A DNA stretch of 64,000 bases. Origin: Amylostereum areolatum. Lineage: Eukaryota; Basidiomycota; Agaricomycetes; Russulales; Stereaceae. The notes beneath the pieces were generated by a model. The model was not told the DNA's origin and did not search any database. It saw only the letters and a list, made by a program, of their open reading frames with translations. The translations under genes were made by a program, and so were the position numbers. Location of the stretch: NCBI GenBank assembly GCA_012932865.1, contig SAXG01000020.1, positions 124,001-188,000 on the forward strand. Direction: 5' to 3'. This document shows, piece after piece, positions 22,700-35,724 of this stretch. How positions within the stretch are numbered: the first letter of the stretch is position 1; every line of letters begins with the position of its first letter.

Positions 22700-24900
22700 A
22701 TGTACGCCAAGAAGCTTGCCCTGTTCGTCGCCATCGCGGTGCTGCCCCTCGCGGGTGCGACGCTCTCTGGTCGCACGATGGTCCTCCACGAGAAGCGCGA
22801 CAGCGTGCCCGACGGTTTCGTCAAAGTTGGACCTGCACCCGCCGAGAAGAAGCTGACGCTCCGTCTCGGGCTCGCCCAGAGCAACACGGCGGGCCTCGAG
22901 GAAAGGCTGATGGCGGTCAGCACGCCTGGCAACGCTGCGTACGGCAAGTTCCTCAGCAAGGACGAGGTGCGTGCTTCTAGGCTGCATTGTAGGACGATAA
23001 GCCGCTGACGCGTGCTTGGCGTTTGGCGTCTCTGTCTGCCCTCGCTTCATCACTTTAGGTCAACGCGTATGTTGCGCCGGAGAAGAACACACTCGACGAG
23101 GTCAACGCATATCTCGCCGCGCAAGGGATCACTGCGTCGCCGTACACACCCGCGGGCGACGTGCTCACCATTCAGGTGACCGTCGAACAGGCGAACACGC
23201 TGTTCAACTCGCAGTACGACACCTTCAAGCACGAGGCGGACGGGTCCACGACCGTGCGCACGCTCGAGTACTCGATTCCCCAGTCGCTCAAGGGCCATCT
23301 CGAGTTCGTGCACCCCACCGTCATGTGCGTTTTCCTGTGTTTCTTTTCGTCATTGGTTCTGATACTGGCGGACAGGTTCCCGCAGAAGCTTCAGCGCAAC
23401 CCGACGGTTACTGTGCCCCTTCCCAAGAACATCGCGGGCAACCTCACCTCGGACGCCACCGTTCCCGCGTCCTGCGCTACCACCGTCACCCCCGCATGCC
23501 TCCAGGCGATGTACGGTATTCCGACCACAGCCGCCACCCAATCTTTGAACACGATTGCTGTTTCCGGCTTCATCGATCAGTACGCCAACTCGGCGGATCT
23601 CGCGGTGCGTTGATCTTTACTTGCACTCGAGGGCAGTGGATGTTAATAAACCAGGATTCGCGTGCAGACATTCCTTACCAAACTTCGCCCTGATATCCCT
23701 AAGAATACGACGTTCACTCTGGAGACCCTCGACGGCGGCTCCAACCCCCAAGACTCCAGCGATGCCGGCACCGAGGCTGTAAGTTCATTTTTCTCCAGCA
23801 CTGCATGGGTGTGAGTGATAACGTCGCCTCTGCAGAACCTCGATACCCAGTATACCGTCGGCATTGCGACTGGCGTTCCCGTCGCGTTCGTCTCCGTCGG
23901 GGATGACCAGCAGGACGACATCTTCGGCTTCTTGGACATCGTGAACCACTTCCTCAAGGAGGACAACCCCCCGAACGTGTTCACGACCTCGTACGGCGCG
24001 AACGAGGCCGCAATTTCTAAATCCGTCGCTAGGTCAGTCTTCCTTGGTTTGGTCTACGCGGAGAGGACAGCTTGATTGAAATATCTCCAGCAACCTCTGC
24101 AACGCATACATGCAGCTCGGTGCCCGCGGCACGTCCATCTTCTTCTCCTCCGGCGACGGTGGTGTCTCTGGCACGCAAACCGGCTCCTGCACGACTTTCG
24201 TCCCCACTTTCCCTTCTGGCTGCCCCTAGTACGTCCTCCACCCCTCCCTTCCCCTCCTTCCTCGACCTCCCTAACCTCTCGTTCAGCCTTACCTCCGTCG
24301 GCGCCACTTCCGGCTTCCCCGAAACCTCCGCGGACTTCTCTTCCGGTGGATTCTCCAACACCTTCGCGCGCCCTTCGTACCAGGAATCCGCCGTGTCCGC
24401 CTACCTGAAAACGCTCGGTTCCACGTACAGCGGCAAGTACAACGCCACCGGTCGCGCGTTCCCCGACATTGCTGCCGCCGGCAACGACGTCGAGATCGTG
24501 GTCTCCGGTCAGACCGGCCTCGTCGCCGGCACCTCCTGCTCGAGCCCGATCTTCGCGAGCATCGTCGCTCTCCTGAACGACGAGCTCATCGCGGCGGGCA
24601 AGAGCCCCCTCGGGTTCTTGAACCCGTTCTTGTACTCCACTGGTGTTTCGGCGCTGAGCGACATCACGACGGGTGAGCCCTTTCTTTCGGATGTCGGGCG
24701 AGTAGGGAGCTGACGGGGCGTATGAACAGGCAGCAACCCCGGGTGTGGTACCACCGGATTCCCTGCTACGTCTGGATGGGACCCGGTACGCACACTCACT
24801 CGTATTCCATAAGTCTCCCTCGACTTATATTCTCGCTCCATAGGTTACCGGTCTCGGCACTCCTAACTACGCCGCTCTCCGCACCGCTGTGGGCTTGTAA
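22700..24900 (+). CDS. Sedolisin-family serine protease (tripeptidyl-peptidase type, S53)
   Basis: Secreted acid protease that removes tripeptides or cleaves internally at low pH. ATG 22700 begins a signal peptide (MYAKKLALFVAIAVLPLAGA). Next comes a propeptide with the pro-kumamolisin pattern (LTLRLGLAQSN, GNAAYGKFLSKDEV, VTVEQANTLFNSQYDTF). The catalytic domain starts near PACLQAMYGIPT. Its Glu/Asp pair is in TEANLDTQY, the oxyanion Asp is in FFSSGDGGVSG, and the catalytic Ser is in GTSCSSPIFAS. The Ca-binding end is near DPVTGLGTPNY. About nine exons join to a stop at 24898-24900, and all are open. It fits a nutrient-acquiring extracellular protease of a saprotroph. Paralogue identity (aorsin-, grifolisin- or TPP1-like) is not resolved. 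Confidence 0.9.
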
Positions 24901-25669
24901 AAGCTAAACTCAACGGACGCTCGCGCTGTGAACCTTTGCTTACTTGTTTTTTTGGTGTTGTTTTGGAGTGTGGACATTGCACGTGTAGATTGTACCACGC
25001 TTAGACTCCTGGCATATATACTCTTGAGTCGATTGTGTGCGAGGCGACTCTCGGATAAGGATATGCGTATGCGCGAGTCGTAGATCATGTACATGGAAAC
25101 ATGTTACTTCAGTTTACTAGTTACGATGCGGCGAAGGTTCGCTAAATGGGCAAGAATAAGACATTAATATGCATTAATACTTATATCGCCCATGGCTCTC
25201 TCCTACATTTCGCCGTCTCCTTCTACCGTACAACCAGAACGCCTATCTTCTGGTCAGGTCAGCCACGGAGACTAGTCTCCTTCCACGAAGCGCCATTCGT
25301 CGCCCTCTCCCAGGACTTCCCAGCACCTCACAACATGATCCATCAATTATATAAAGCGGCATAAGCCCGGAAACTTAGAAGGAGAAATATAACCATGTGG
25401 TGCATCGAGCTCTTTCCTCAAGCTTCTCCTGGAGACCAACAAAAGACGGATGGCAGAAGAAAAACTTTTCATTGGAGTATAGCAAAGAAGCACGTGCGAT
25501 GCAAAGCGCGAGAGCAACAACGATAACAGGTAAAGAGCAAATTGTACAACAATGAAGACGGACGGGTGAGATATATGGTTTGATGTTGACGCGATTTGAT
25601 AGAGGAAAGCGATAACAATGGCGACAAGGCGAAGGAAACAAAAGGGAAGGGGACATGTGCACGCGCGTA
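24901..25669. other. Convergent 3' spacer
   Basis: About 770 bp between the ends of the protease gene and the next minus-strand gene. It is AT-richer than its flanks and holds only short frames. No gene was identified. Confidence 0.5.
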
Positions 25670-26823
25670 TTAGTCGGACATGTCTATGTCCAAGTCGGAG
25701 TCGGATTCAGGTATCTGCGGTACAATAGTCAGATACTAGATAGGAAGGGCAGCGTACACACGAGATGGATACGCACGTTATCCTGGAACTCTTCGCCATC
25801 TTCGTCCAAGATGTTCCATGTTTGCACTGTGTCGATGAACCTACGCATTGTCTCAGTGAGATGCGCTGGTAAGATCGCAAACGCAAGATACGCACTCGTG
25901 ATCCTCCTCGGTGAGCGGGGCACCCGCCACCTCGGGATCCTCGCGATAGAGCGTCCATTTGGGCGACTTCTTGAGGTGGAAAAGCGGCGTGAACTGATAC
26001 TTGTCGTCTGGGTGGCAGGCGTCCTGATACACCCCGCCAGCATGATCGTGGTACCACTGAAGGCCGGCCGAAGCTGAGGCCTCGACGCCTGGCACCGCGG
26101 CGATAGGGTGTTTCGCACGGAGCTGGAGGGAGAGCATTTCCTCATCTAAATACCAACAGAAAGGTTAGATGTGGAAGAGAGGAAATCGGATAAGGACAAC
26201 GTACTGGTGGTGGACATGTAGTATGCATATGCGGGGCAGGTGAAAACTTCGGTGACGACGGACTTGCGCGTTTCCTTCAAGAACGGGACGGTGGACAGCT
26301 TCTTTACTAGTGCTCCCGGCATCACTGTGATGCAAGGACGCGACATAACGAGCACTGCTGCTCGCTTCTTGCCAATGGTCCAGTGTCCAGCGAAAGCAAC
26401 GGAGGCCACTCCAAGCGCGTCGCTACTCGATGACAGTCAGACAAAGGAAGAAAGGGAGTTCATGGTACACGCACACGTCCAAGCTAGCCCTGGGGCTCGT
26501 GACCGTAGCATCCTTGGAGCAAAGTGTGTATTCGTTTATCGGCTCGTTGACTTCGGGCTCCAGGCCTGCAACGACATCGGCGAAGATCGCTTCTTTGTAG
26601 ACGTTGCCTTCAGCCTCGAACTCGCCCGTCTGACGGTTGAGCTCGCCGTAATCGCCCACCTGCGCGGGACAAACGGTTCGACATGATATGCATGATCATC
26701 GATGTGGCGACGTACGTGGATGGGTTTGGAGGGTTGCCAGTTCGCGTACTTAGACGATGCTTCCTTCAGGAGGTCGACGTACTTGCGCGACTGCTTCTCG
26801 CCACCGATCTTGAATATAGGCAT
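25670..26823 (-). CDS. Conserved hypothetical protein (begins MPIFKIGGEKQ)
   Basis: At least five exons on the minus strand, from ATG 26823 to the stop at 25670-25672. Exon 1 gives MPIFKIGGEKQ and SSKYANWQPSKP. Exon 2 gives VGDYGELNRQTGEFEAEG and VYKEAIFADVVAGL. Exon 3 covers FAGHWTIGKKRAAVLVM and FLKETRKSVVTEVF. Exon 4 covers LQLRAKHPIAAVPG and AGLQWYHDHAGGVYQD. The last exons end in an acidic tail (WNILDEDGEEFQDN, then ESDSDLDIDMSD). No signal peptide or clear membrane helix was seen, so it is probably cytosolic. I recall similar unnamed proteins in Agaricomycetes but no function. The frame continuity across exons is good, though the exact splice sites near 26410-26470 are uncertain. Confidence 0.65.
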
Positions 26824-27402
26824 TGTATATGGCGGTGGTGGGTGTGGATGGGGGTGTAGACGTGGATGCTGATAAAATCGACGGAACGATGAACCTTTTA
26901 GGAGAACAAAGGAAAGGCGATGCGGGTCCTAGGTCTGCCATGTGTTGGCGCCGATCGGATTACGATGCTCTGCCAGGCATCGCTAGTGCGATGTACACAG
27001 CGCTCGTACTCGTACAGTTGGGGTAGACAGATACGATGTGAAAGGAGCGTGGTCATGTTGTGTCTGAAGCTGGCGAAATCGTGGACAGAGACGTATGTTG
27101 TTCCTGGTCCCAACAGGGAGCAGGTCTCATTTCATTAATTGTGGAGCTGCGATCGCCCCCATGTGATCGGGCATGTGACTATTAGCAGCTGTCCTCGCGC
27201 TCCTTTCGCACGGAGGTTTTTTTGAAACGTTTTACAATCCTCACGTGATATTGTCACCGTTTTCGTGGTTGGCTTCAAGCTTGCTCTTGGCTTGCCCTTA
27301 AGATCTTTTCGGTTGCGGCGTTTTTCTGGTTTCCTCTATTCTCCTCCCTCTTTCGTGGCTTAGGTTTGTCAAGTCGGACGACTACGTTATACCGTTTTTG
27401 CG
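26824..27402. other. Gene-free spacer
   Basis: About 580 bp between the conserved hypothetical gene and the reductase relic. It holds the divergent promoter of the former. Nothing else was recognised. Confidence 0.45.
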
Positions 27403-28115
27403 GTTTATGGTGGCAAGTGGGAGTTTGCGCTTGCGTAGTTTGGCGCGTTCGACGAGTTGGTGAAGGGTGTCGACGTCGTGGTGCACTCCAGCTGGTAGCG
27501 GTATGTTTGCCTTTGATCTACTCTTTGTAGCTTTCTGATCTTGTTCCGACAGAGCTTATCGACCTGGCCGCCGAGGGCACCGTTCTCATCGTCGAATCTG
27601 TCAAAAGATATGGCACGTTTTCTTCACTATTCTTCTCTTTTCGTCAGACAGATCGAGAGGCGCGTCGTGTTTACCATCTCCGTCGCCGCCATCAACGACT
27701 AGGTCGGGCAACCCGCCGTCCACAATCAGTTCCGATGGAACAATATCTTCGCTAATCGTTAAGGAGATGGGCGCCGCTGCCGGTGGCGACGTTACCACCA
27801 GATTTCCGAGACGCTTGCGGAGCGTGCTGCCTGTAACTTTGTGGAGAAGAATCAGAGTGAGAATATTTCGAGTTGACCGCTATCAACCCCCACCCCTCCA
27901 TGTGAGTTTTCCGTTCCACTGTGGGCGCGGGTGTAGAACTACGGTTCCCCTATTCATGAGGTCACGGTCTCCAAGGTTGAACATTTCGACACCTTCCAGT
28001 ACGACGTTTCACTGGCGCGCAGGATGTGAAGACGTTCGTGAGTGTCATCGGGTTCGTTGTCGACGTTCGCGACGTTGACAAGGCGCATGTGCTTGCCATT
28101 TCTAATACCAACATT
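27403..28115 (+). pseudogene. Relic of an NAD(P)-dependent epimerase/dihydroflavonol-reductase-like gene
   Basis: Pieces of an extended short-chain reductase appear in the right order but in shifting frames. YGGKWEFALA is followed by a stop (27436-27438), then FGAFDELVKGVDVVVH. After a degenerate intron comes ELIDLAAEGTVLIVESVKRY. Near 27740-27890 come RYHQ-like and SETLAERAACNFVEKNQSE (the YxxSKxxAE active-site helix, with Tyr kept and Lys replaced by Glu), with stops on both sides. At 28047-28100 is GFVVDVRDVDKAHVLA, which matches the conserved WVDVRDVA-HVLA strand. The N-terminal Rossmann GxxGxxG end is not found. The relic stops next to the AT-rich Helitron sequence, so the insertion may have cut it. 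Confidence 0.6.
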
Positions 28116-28783
28116 GCTGTTTGCGAGGGTACGTTCTGCTGTTTTTTCGTCCTCCTTTTTGACTTTCAATGTGTTTTTCGCTTCGTTTGTTTCCGTTGTT
28201 GTTTTGTTTGTATCCCGTGCTCTGTTCGTCTTGCTGTTTCGTCGTTTGCTTCTTTACTGACGGACGTAGTTCAGGCTATCTTTTTCTTTCTAGGGTTGGT
28301 GGTTGGGCTTGTTTGTCAACTTCCAGTGGTGTGTCCGTGTTTTCGCATGTCTCCGGGTTTCCTCCTTCTTGTGTGGCCGTCCCTGTTGTGTTTTGATACA
28401 CATTCTGCAATTGTTCATTGCCATGTTTTACTGTTTTGTCTGCTACAAATATCCGGTGTGACTGGATTGTTTTGTATGTCCGAATGCAGAATATTGTCTA
28501 TGTTTGTTCGTGCCATATGGGGTTGTACCTCTTTGGTTTTTATTTTATTTCTAAAAGTGTGCAATTTTTGTTGAGTGCTGTGACATTGTATGATTGCAAA
28601 TCAAATGCACTTGTCCTTATCGGGTTGCAATCGCCAGATGATCTTGCAGTATTTATATATAGAAATGATGGTTTGGAGATAATAAATTTACTTAATCATT
28701 GGCGATTGCATATGTATATAAGATTGTGAGCACGTGTCCATGATCAAGATTTACCTTTTCCCATTTCGACTGTTTGCATCATC
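28116..28783 (+). other. T-rich 5' region of the Helitron
   Basis: About 670 bp of sharply AT-richer, T-rich sequence before the Helitron gene. The open frame at 28026-28574 is a by-product of this T-rich bias, with a Phe/Cys/Val-rich translation. The segment should contain the element's 5' end (TC) and promoter. I could not place the exact border. Confidence 0.45.
28626..28710. repeat. Inverted repeat upstream of the Helitron gene
   Basis: TGCAATCGCCA at 28626-28636 is matched in inverted orientation by TGGCGATTGCA at 28700-28710 (11 of 11). The match extends imperfectly by about six bases inward, with a 63-base loop. It ends about 75 bases before the proposed start codon. Confidence 0.75.
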
Positions 28784-31700
28784 ATGAAAAGACAGCATAC
28801 TAGACTATCTGACGGTGATCGGCGCATGCGGCGACGATTAACATCAGTGCATAATCCGTGTGTACTGTTAGAGGATGTAGAATGCCAATGTTCCTTCTGT
28901 ATGTATTGTGGTAATATAGTTTGTGAAACCTACTTATTTATATTGCAGATATGTTAAGGCCATGCCTTTCTGGAAGTTCAGCATTGCTAGATGATGAACT
29001 TGGTATAGTGGATGGTTTCACAGATAGTTTGGCGTTTGATCGAGCAGTGTGCATTGAATGTGGTATGTGTTTTTTTTTAGTGGAAGCAAGTGATAGTATA
29101 ATGTGATTCAATTATTATAGGTGTTGTTCGTCGCGTGGATATAGCAGAATGTCGGTTAATTATTGATGCACTGAGGAGCAACAATGGAGGTGCACCTTTA
29201 AATGGTAGGATTTAAGTGTTGTAATTTTTGAGATGTTGTGCGATTCAAAATATTACAGGTGAACTTCAGTTGCAAACTAGAACTGTTCAGTCTGTTGTAT
29301 CTAACAGTGAACATGTGCCAATAGATAATATGGAGGTTGATGTAGAAGGTATGTTTGCTTTTTATTATGGCTATCTTATTCTTATATTAGAATAGATGCT
29401 ATCGTACGGGCAATGCCTCGGTTGATGGTAGATGCTGGTTTGTATTTATATTAAATGCTCTATGTTGTTGTTCATCATGATTGAACAAAAGGTTCCGATC
29501 ATTTGGATACACCAGATAATCATTGTCGTACAGTGATGGAGCCGGAGCCAGTATTATTGGCAAACAATCTTCATTCAGTTGAGAGCCGAATGGGTATGTT
29601 TCTATATGTGAATTTACTGTATAAGTTCTGATCAAAGTTGTACATGCTTTTGTCTTTGGAATTGATGGAATGTAATTGTGTGTATTTTTATTGTGGACAT
29701 TTTTGGCAATTTTTTGATGGAAATGTTTTTGGACGTCCTTGAATTTGGACATTGCACATATTGTTGGTCATTGACATTCGGATATGTGAATACATGTGTG
29801 TTTTATTTTATGGTATTAATTTAGCCGATCTAAATGATATGTTCAGGTATTTGATTCCAGATAACTTTGTTACACTGAATGTGATGGTTCGAGGAGTTGG
29901 GGCACCTATAGAACTTAGCAGATTAAATCAATGGTTTCATTTTAATGAAGTTATTTCTATGGATAAAGCGTTTACGTTTCCTGTTGACCCTAATAAAATT
30001 TTTCTAGCAACACCTAATATACATTTGTTAATTGACGGTTATAATCACTGGACTAACAATGCATTGCAGGTTATTGCCCATGCACATGGGATACGAGTTC
30101 GTAAGAAGGCTACACGACGAGAGCTTATTGAAAAGCTGACAATATTCCATCAATGTGGTGATGAATGTCTTGATTTGCGATATGTATATTCTAGTCAAAG
30201 AATTGAGCAGATTAATGGTAGTTCCAAAGGGGTCAGTCATAAAATGCCCTCACTGCAGCAGCATCCTTCTTTTGTTATTGATAAGGAACATAATTTAGAG
30301 CTTACTGCCGCAGAGCGTGCCTTTCCATATATATGCTCTCAAGATGAGAAATATAATATTATACGGGAGTTCCAGGCTCATATGGATGAGAAGAATTGGG
30401 TCTACTGTGCTTGTGCTATTTGTGGTCAGAAAAAGTTTCAGCGTGATATGGAAAAACATGATTATAAAGATGTTCCTCTCAATGTATTGCAAAATGATGA
30501 TATTCCACATCGACTATGGCCTCGTGGTTATGATTTTGAATTGTATGACCGAGCATTTTTATGTGTTCATGGTATGGATAAACACTTTGAGCTCGGTCCA
30601 TTAAATATTTGTCACAGCTGTTTTTCATATCTTGAGCGTAAACAGCAACCAATCGATTCTATTGCTAATTATCAGTACTATGCATATGATGCATTGCCCC
30701 ATGACATTGCAGAGTCATTCAAATGTTTATCTGTTCATGAGCTTCAGCTTATAGCTGCATGTAGGGCCAGTCAAATTTCATATACGTACTCAGCAAGTAA
30801 TGGAGGAATTCCTGGAGCTCCTCAACGCTATTGCAAGGGAAATGTGGCAGTAATTCCACAAGAGATTGGCAAAGTTTTAACTGTACTCCCTCCATCTCCA
30901 TCTGACTTAGATTGTTCTATTTGTGTTTTGTTTGTTGGAGGGAAAAAACCCACAGCTGACAATATCAGAAAATTGGCGCCAGTTTTAGTATCAAAGAATA
31001 GGGTGGAGACTGTATTAAAATGGCTTATTCAGGAAAATATCTTTTATAGGACTGATAATATTCAATTCAGTCAATCAAACTTAGATGCTCTGTGTTCCAC
31101 ACCCTCTTTTGCTGGTGATATTGGAATTACAACAGCTGTTGAAATACAACACATACCTGCAGCTTCTAGTGTTGCTCAAGCAGTTCAAGGTGGTTATGCA
31201 GAAAGAGATGGACCAGTTGATACTATACCTGAGAATGAAGTGTTTGTAGAGTCTGTAGGTTTTTGTAACTCAGGAAATACAGGAGTAGCCCACTCTGCTA
31301 TGAAAGCAAAGGCATTACAATGGTGTTTAGATCATAAGCCCTTTGTATCTGTTCAAGGTGGAAGTCGACTTCTTCCTGAACAGGACCCACGATTGCTAAC
31401 TTTTCTATTTCCACATCTTGATCCATGGGGAATTGGCGGGTTTAACAATCCTTTACGATCAGGTACTCAAAATTTGTCATTTGAACGTCAATTAAAAAAT
31501 ATGCTTATGATGTACGATGCTCCTTTTGAGAAAGATCCAAACCTTGCGTATGTTGGCTGGAATATTATACAAAAGCTGGAAAACTCGCGATCAATTATGT
31601 TTTCTACGTCGCAACATACATATCAAAATATATGTGATGATGTGATAAAAAATGCGCCTCTTCTTACCAATATGAGCGAGAGATGGAAAAAGGATAATAA

Positions 31701-34700
31701 TGCACAACCAATGACGTCTGAAGAGGAACATATGTTAGACTTACTGAATCAGTTAAAAGTGATTTCTAAAGATTCCCGAGGTTCAAGTGGACATAAGCTT
31801 AAGATGAGGAATGAGATTAGATCATTAATAAAAACATTGGGGTGTCCATCATTGTTTATAACATTAAACCCATCTGATGTTCATCACAAGCTTGTATCTA
31901 TATTGTCTGGAAAAAATGTTGAGGAATTTGAAAGGCTATCATCCTTTGAACGTGCTAAGGTTGCAGCAGATAATCCTATGGCCGCTGCAACATTTTTTGA
32001 TATAATGATACGTTCATTTATTAATAAAGTTTTAATGTATGGAACTGGAAAACCAGGATTGTTCGGGCATTGTACTGGGTATTATGGTGCAGTCGAGGTT
32101 CAAGGTAGAGGGACCTTACATTGTCATATGCTTATCTGGCTGCAAGGAAATTTGAATCCACAAAAGTTGCGAACAGTTTTGTGTCAAAATGAAAAAACAA
32201 AGATGCAGATTTTCCAGTGGCTGGAGTCAATAATAAAGTGTGAATTGCCAAGGTCTGAAGCTCCATTTATGGGAAATGCGAGTGACTTACACAGACCACA
32301 TACTGATTCAGATAGTGACCCTCGTGTAAGTGATCCTCCTTGCTTATCAGACTTTATTACATCACATAATGGGGAAACATTTATGTATAGTTATGATAAA
32401 TTTGTGTCCGAATTGGCTATTAGCTGTAACTGGCATGAGCATAGAGAAACTTGTTGGAAATATCTCAAATCTGGAGAGCCTCGTGATGATAATCATTGTC
32501 GGTTAAGAATGGATGGACATGTTCGTGACAAAACATGTTTAGATAAGGAGAGTGGAAGTATATTGTTGCGACGGTGGCATCCATGGATAAACAATTATAA
32601 TGATGTGATGTTATTTCTTTTTCGGTGTAACATGGATATTAAATATATTGGCTCTGGAGAAGCTGCCAATGCCTTGATTTACTATATTACTGACTATATA
32701 ACAAAGAATCCTCTGCAAACTCATGTTGCTCTAGCAGCAGTGTGTGCCGCAATTGAAAAAACAAAGAAGCTTGTGTCTGATGACATTGACACAGATAGTA
32801 TTTCATTTCAAAGAAGTTTATTGACTCGTATTGTCAATAGTATTATGGGCAAGTGTGAGATGTCCCATCAGCAAGTTATGAGTTACTTAGTTGGTGGAGG
32901 TGATTCATATTGTAGTCATTCTTTTCGTGTTTTGAATTGGAATCAACTAGATGCATTTATATCTCTCCAAGAAAAGAATCATATTCAGGCAGATGTAGAT
33001 ATGGATGTGTTTGATGATGTAGATAATGTTTCTGATTGCTTTGGTGACAATGCTGTTGAACAGCCAACAGTAACAGTTAATATGCAGCGAGGCAACATTA
33101 ACGTGTCTAGTTTTCTATTAGACTATAGATTACGTGGAAATAGTAGTAGGTTTTCCAACTTATCCGCATGGGAATATGCAATGTATGTTCATCGTATAAC
33201 AAAAAGTTCTGAGGCTAAGCGGATTGAACGTATACAAGCATCTCAAAATCATACACGTGGTGGACGAAAGCTAGGTGACCGTGATACATATCTTAATGAA
33301 GAGCATCCATTATATGAAAGCCATCTGACTCGTATTCGGAGTAGTCCTCATGTTCCTGTCTTGCTAGGACGAGCATTGCCTCGGAATGATCGTGAAAATG
33401 GTGAGAAGAATCAGTGGTACCGAGCTATGTTGATATTATTTAAGCCTTGGAGATGTATTCAGGATTTGCGGTCTGATCATGAATCATGGCAAGAAGCATT
33501 TGAGAGTTGTACATTTCCTATTCATTTGCAGGATGTAATGCAAAACATTGGTGTCGAAAATCAATGTCATGATGCTAGATGTAAATTTGATGAGATTAGA
33601 CGTTCTGGATATACTCGTATGAATATGATTGGAGATAATGGCGGATTGCCGTTAAATAGGGTAGTAGATAATGAGCTTGCTCATAATGCAACAGATGACT
33701 TGGATAATAATTCTGAAATCGTAACTGTAAGTGTCAATGATCACGATGATATCAATGCCACTGTTATTGATGACCATTCTGTTTCTTTAAAGACAGATGG
33801 AGAATTTATTCGTATTCAGCAATGTATAAGAACTTTAGAAACTGCGGGAATTGTTACAGGTAATATAAAACCTGTGTTGTCTAAACAGAGAATACAGGAT
33901 GATGTCTCATTTACATTGCCATCTGCTCTTCAGACTGAGAAGTATTCTAAAATTATGAATGATTTAAAGAAGATGAAACGTCCTGCAAGAGGAATTGGTA
34001 ATGGAAATTCGGATGTAGATTTAGATGTAAAATACCCTAGACGTCTGGCAAGAACAACAGTTGACCGCTTGAATTTAAAATCAGCTGATGCAACACAAAA
34101 TATCGGGTGCATTACACTAGCTGAGCATCAATTGTCAATCTTAGATGAACTTTTAGAGGATGCTGGAATCATAGGAAATGATGAGCAAGAGCGTGCTTTA
34201 CGTATGATATGTAATCATTTCATTGATGGTGCTCGTGATCAGCAATTTTTCTATATATCAGGAGTTGGTGGTACTGGTAAAAGTCATGTTATAAGAACAG
34301 TCCAAGAGTTTTTTATTCGCTGCAATCTAGTTGATAATTTAATGTCTAGTGCTCCGACTGGCATTGCAGCAGTTCTTATATCTGGTTATACTCTTCATGC
34401 CTTGACATACTTGCCGGAAGGGAAACAAAAAAAGTTTAATCATCAATCAGAATTAGTTGATTTATGGACAGATGTTTGTTACTTGATTATTGATGAAGTG
34501 TCTATGATATCCGCTGCATTTTTGTCGCAAGTATCGAATAGGCTTAGACAAGCAAAGGAATGGGAACATGGAAGCTCAGATCTTCCTTTTGGTGGCGTTA
34601 ATGTAATATTTATGGGTGATTTTGGACAGCTACCTCCAGTTCGTGCTCGATCATTGTTCTCTCATAAGTTGTTATGGAACACAGATACAGAACAAGCCAG

Positions 34701-35724
34701 CACTGTATATGGACAACATGAACTCAACGGTATACATTTGTGGAGACAAGTTTCAAATGTTATTGAGCTTAAGAAAAACATGCGACAGCGTGATGATCCA
34801 GTATATGCTGAGTTGGTTTCTCGTGTCCGTGTTGGACGTGCTACCTGTAAATCTGATAACAATGTAGAGTCAGATTATAATTTACTCATAGGACGCACAC
34901 TTGATATGATAGGGCAAAATGAGAATCGTTATGAGCTGCATAATTTTGATGACTGTCCTATAATAGTTAGTAGCAAGAGGCTTCGTGATGCACTAAATGT
35001 ACAGTTATGCTGTACAATTGCCTCTCGTCTTGGAACATCAGTTCAATATTTATTTGCTCGTGATCGTAATAAAAGAAAGGTTGTTGATCAAGCATTACAA
35101 CGAGAGTTGTGGAGTGTGAAATCTTCAACATCTGGTGATATGATTGGAGTCCTTCCATATTTCTCAGGAATGAAGGTAATGATACTTGATAATATGGACA
35201 TGTCTCATAGTGCTGTGAATGGAAGTGAAGGTAGTTTATTGGATGTTTTGTATACAGAAGATTCTGATAATCGGCGTTATGCCAAATGTGCGTATGTGTA
35301 TCTACCAAAGTGTGGTATGCAATTGTCTGGTTTGCCTAGAAATGTAGTTCCCATTTTTCCAATCAAGAAGTCGTTTTCGTATACATTTGCTGATGGAAAA
35401 TCTTGGTCTATCAGTAGAGAGCAATTGCCATTATTGCCTGCTTATGCATATACAGATTATAAAAGCCAAGGTCGTTCTCTTGATAGAGTTATTGTTGATA
35501 TTGCTGGATCTAAAACACTTCAGAGCTTGTATGTTATGCTCTCAAGAGTAAAAACTCTAAATGGTTTGGCCATTCTTAGGTGGTTTCCACCCAGTAAGAT
35601 CTCACGTCCTCTTGAACATGAATTTACAATAGAGTTCGACCGTATTAGTAGAATGGATAGTCTCACAACATCCCGATATAAATCACAGCTAGAAAATAAG
35701 ACGGATTCGTTTGAAAATTATTGA
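28784..35724 (+). CDS. Helitron transposase: Rep (HUH) plus PIF1-like helicase
   Basis: Protein for rolling-circle transposition. Exons 28784-28898, 28949-29062, 29121-29204, 29259-29348, 29492-29593 and 29825-35724 all join in phase 1 to 2134 aa with no stop. The N-terminal 600 residues are Cys/His-containing, with zinc-ribbon-like pairs (CACAICGQKK, ICHSCFSYLERK). The Helitron-like N domain follows, with the HUH motif HCH at 934-936 (GRGTLHCHMLIWL). The Rep tyrosines are Y1122 and Y1126, with Lys 1129 (YYITDYITK). The SF1B helicase has GVGGTGKS at 1648-1655, IIDEVS with D1725/E1726, GDFGQLPPV near 1766, and YTDYKSQGRSLDRV close to the end. The 5.9-kb uninterrupted last exon argues for a recent, possibly active copy. 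Base composition is far AT-richer than the host genes. Confidence 0.92.

Noticed and set aside
28026..28574. Plus-strand open frame of 182 codons
   Set aside because: The first part is the reductase relic (VVDVRDVDKAHVLA). The rest is T-rich sequence giving Phe/Cys/Val runs, without domain or conservation.
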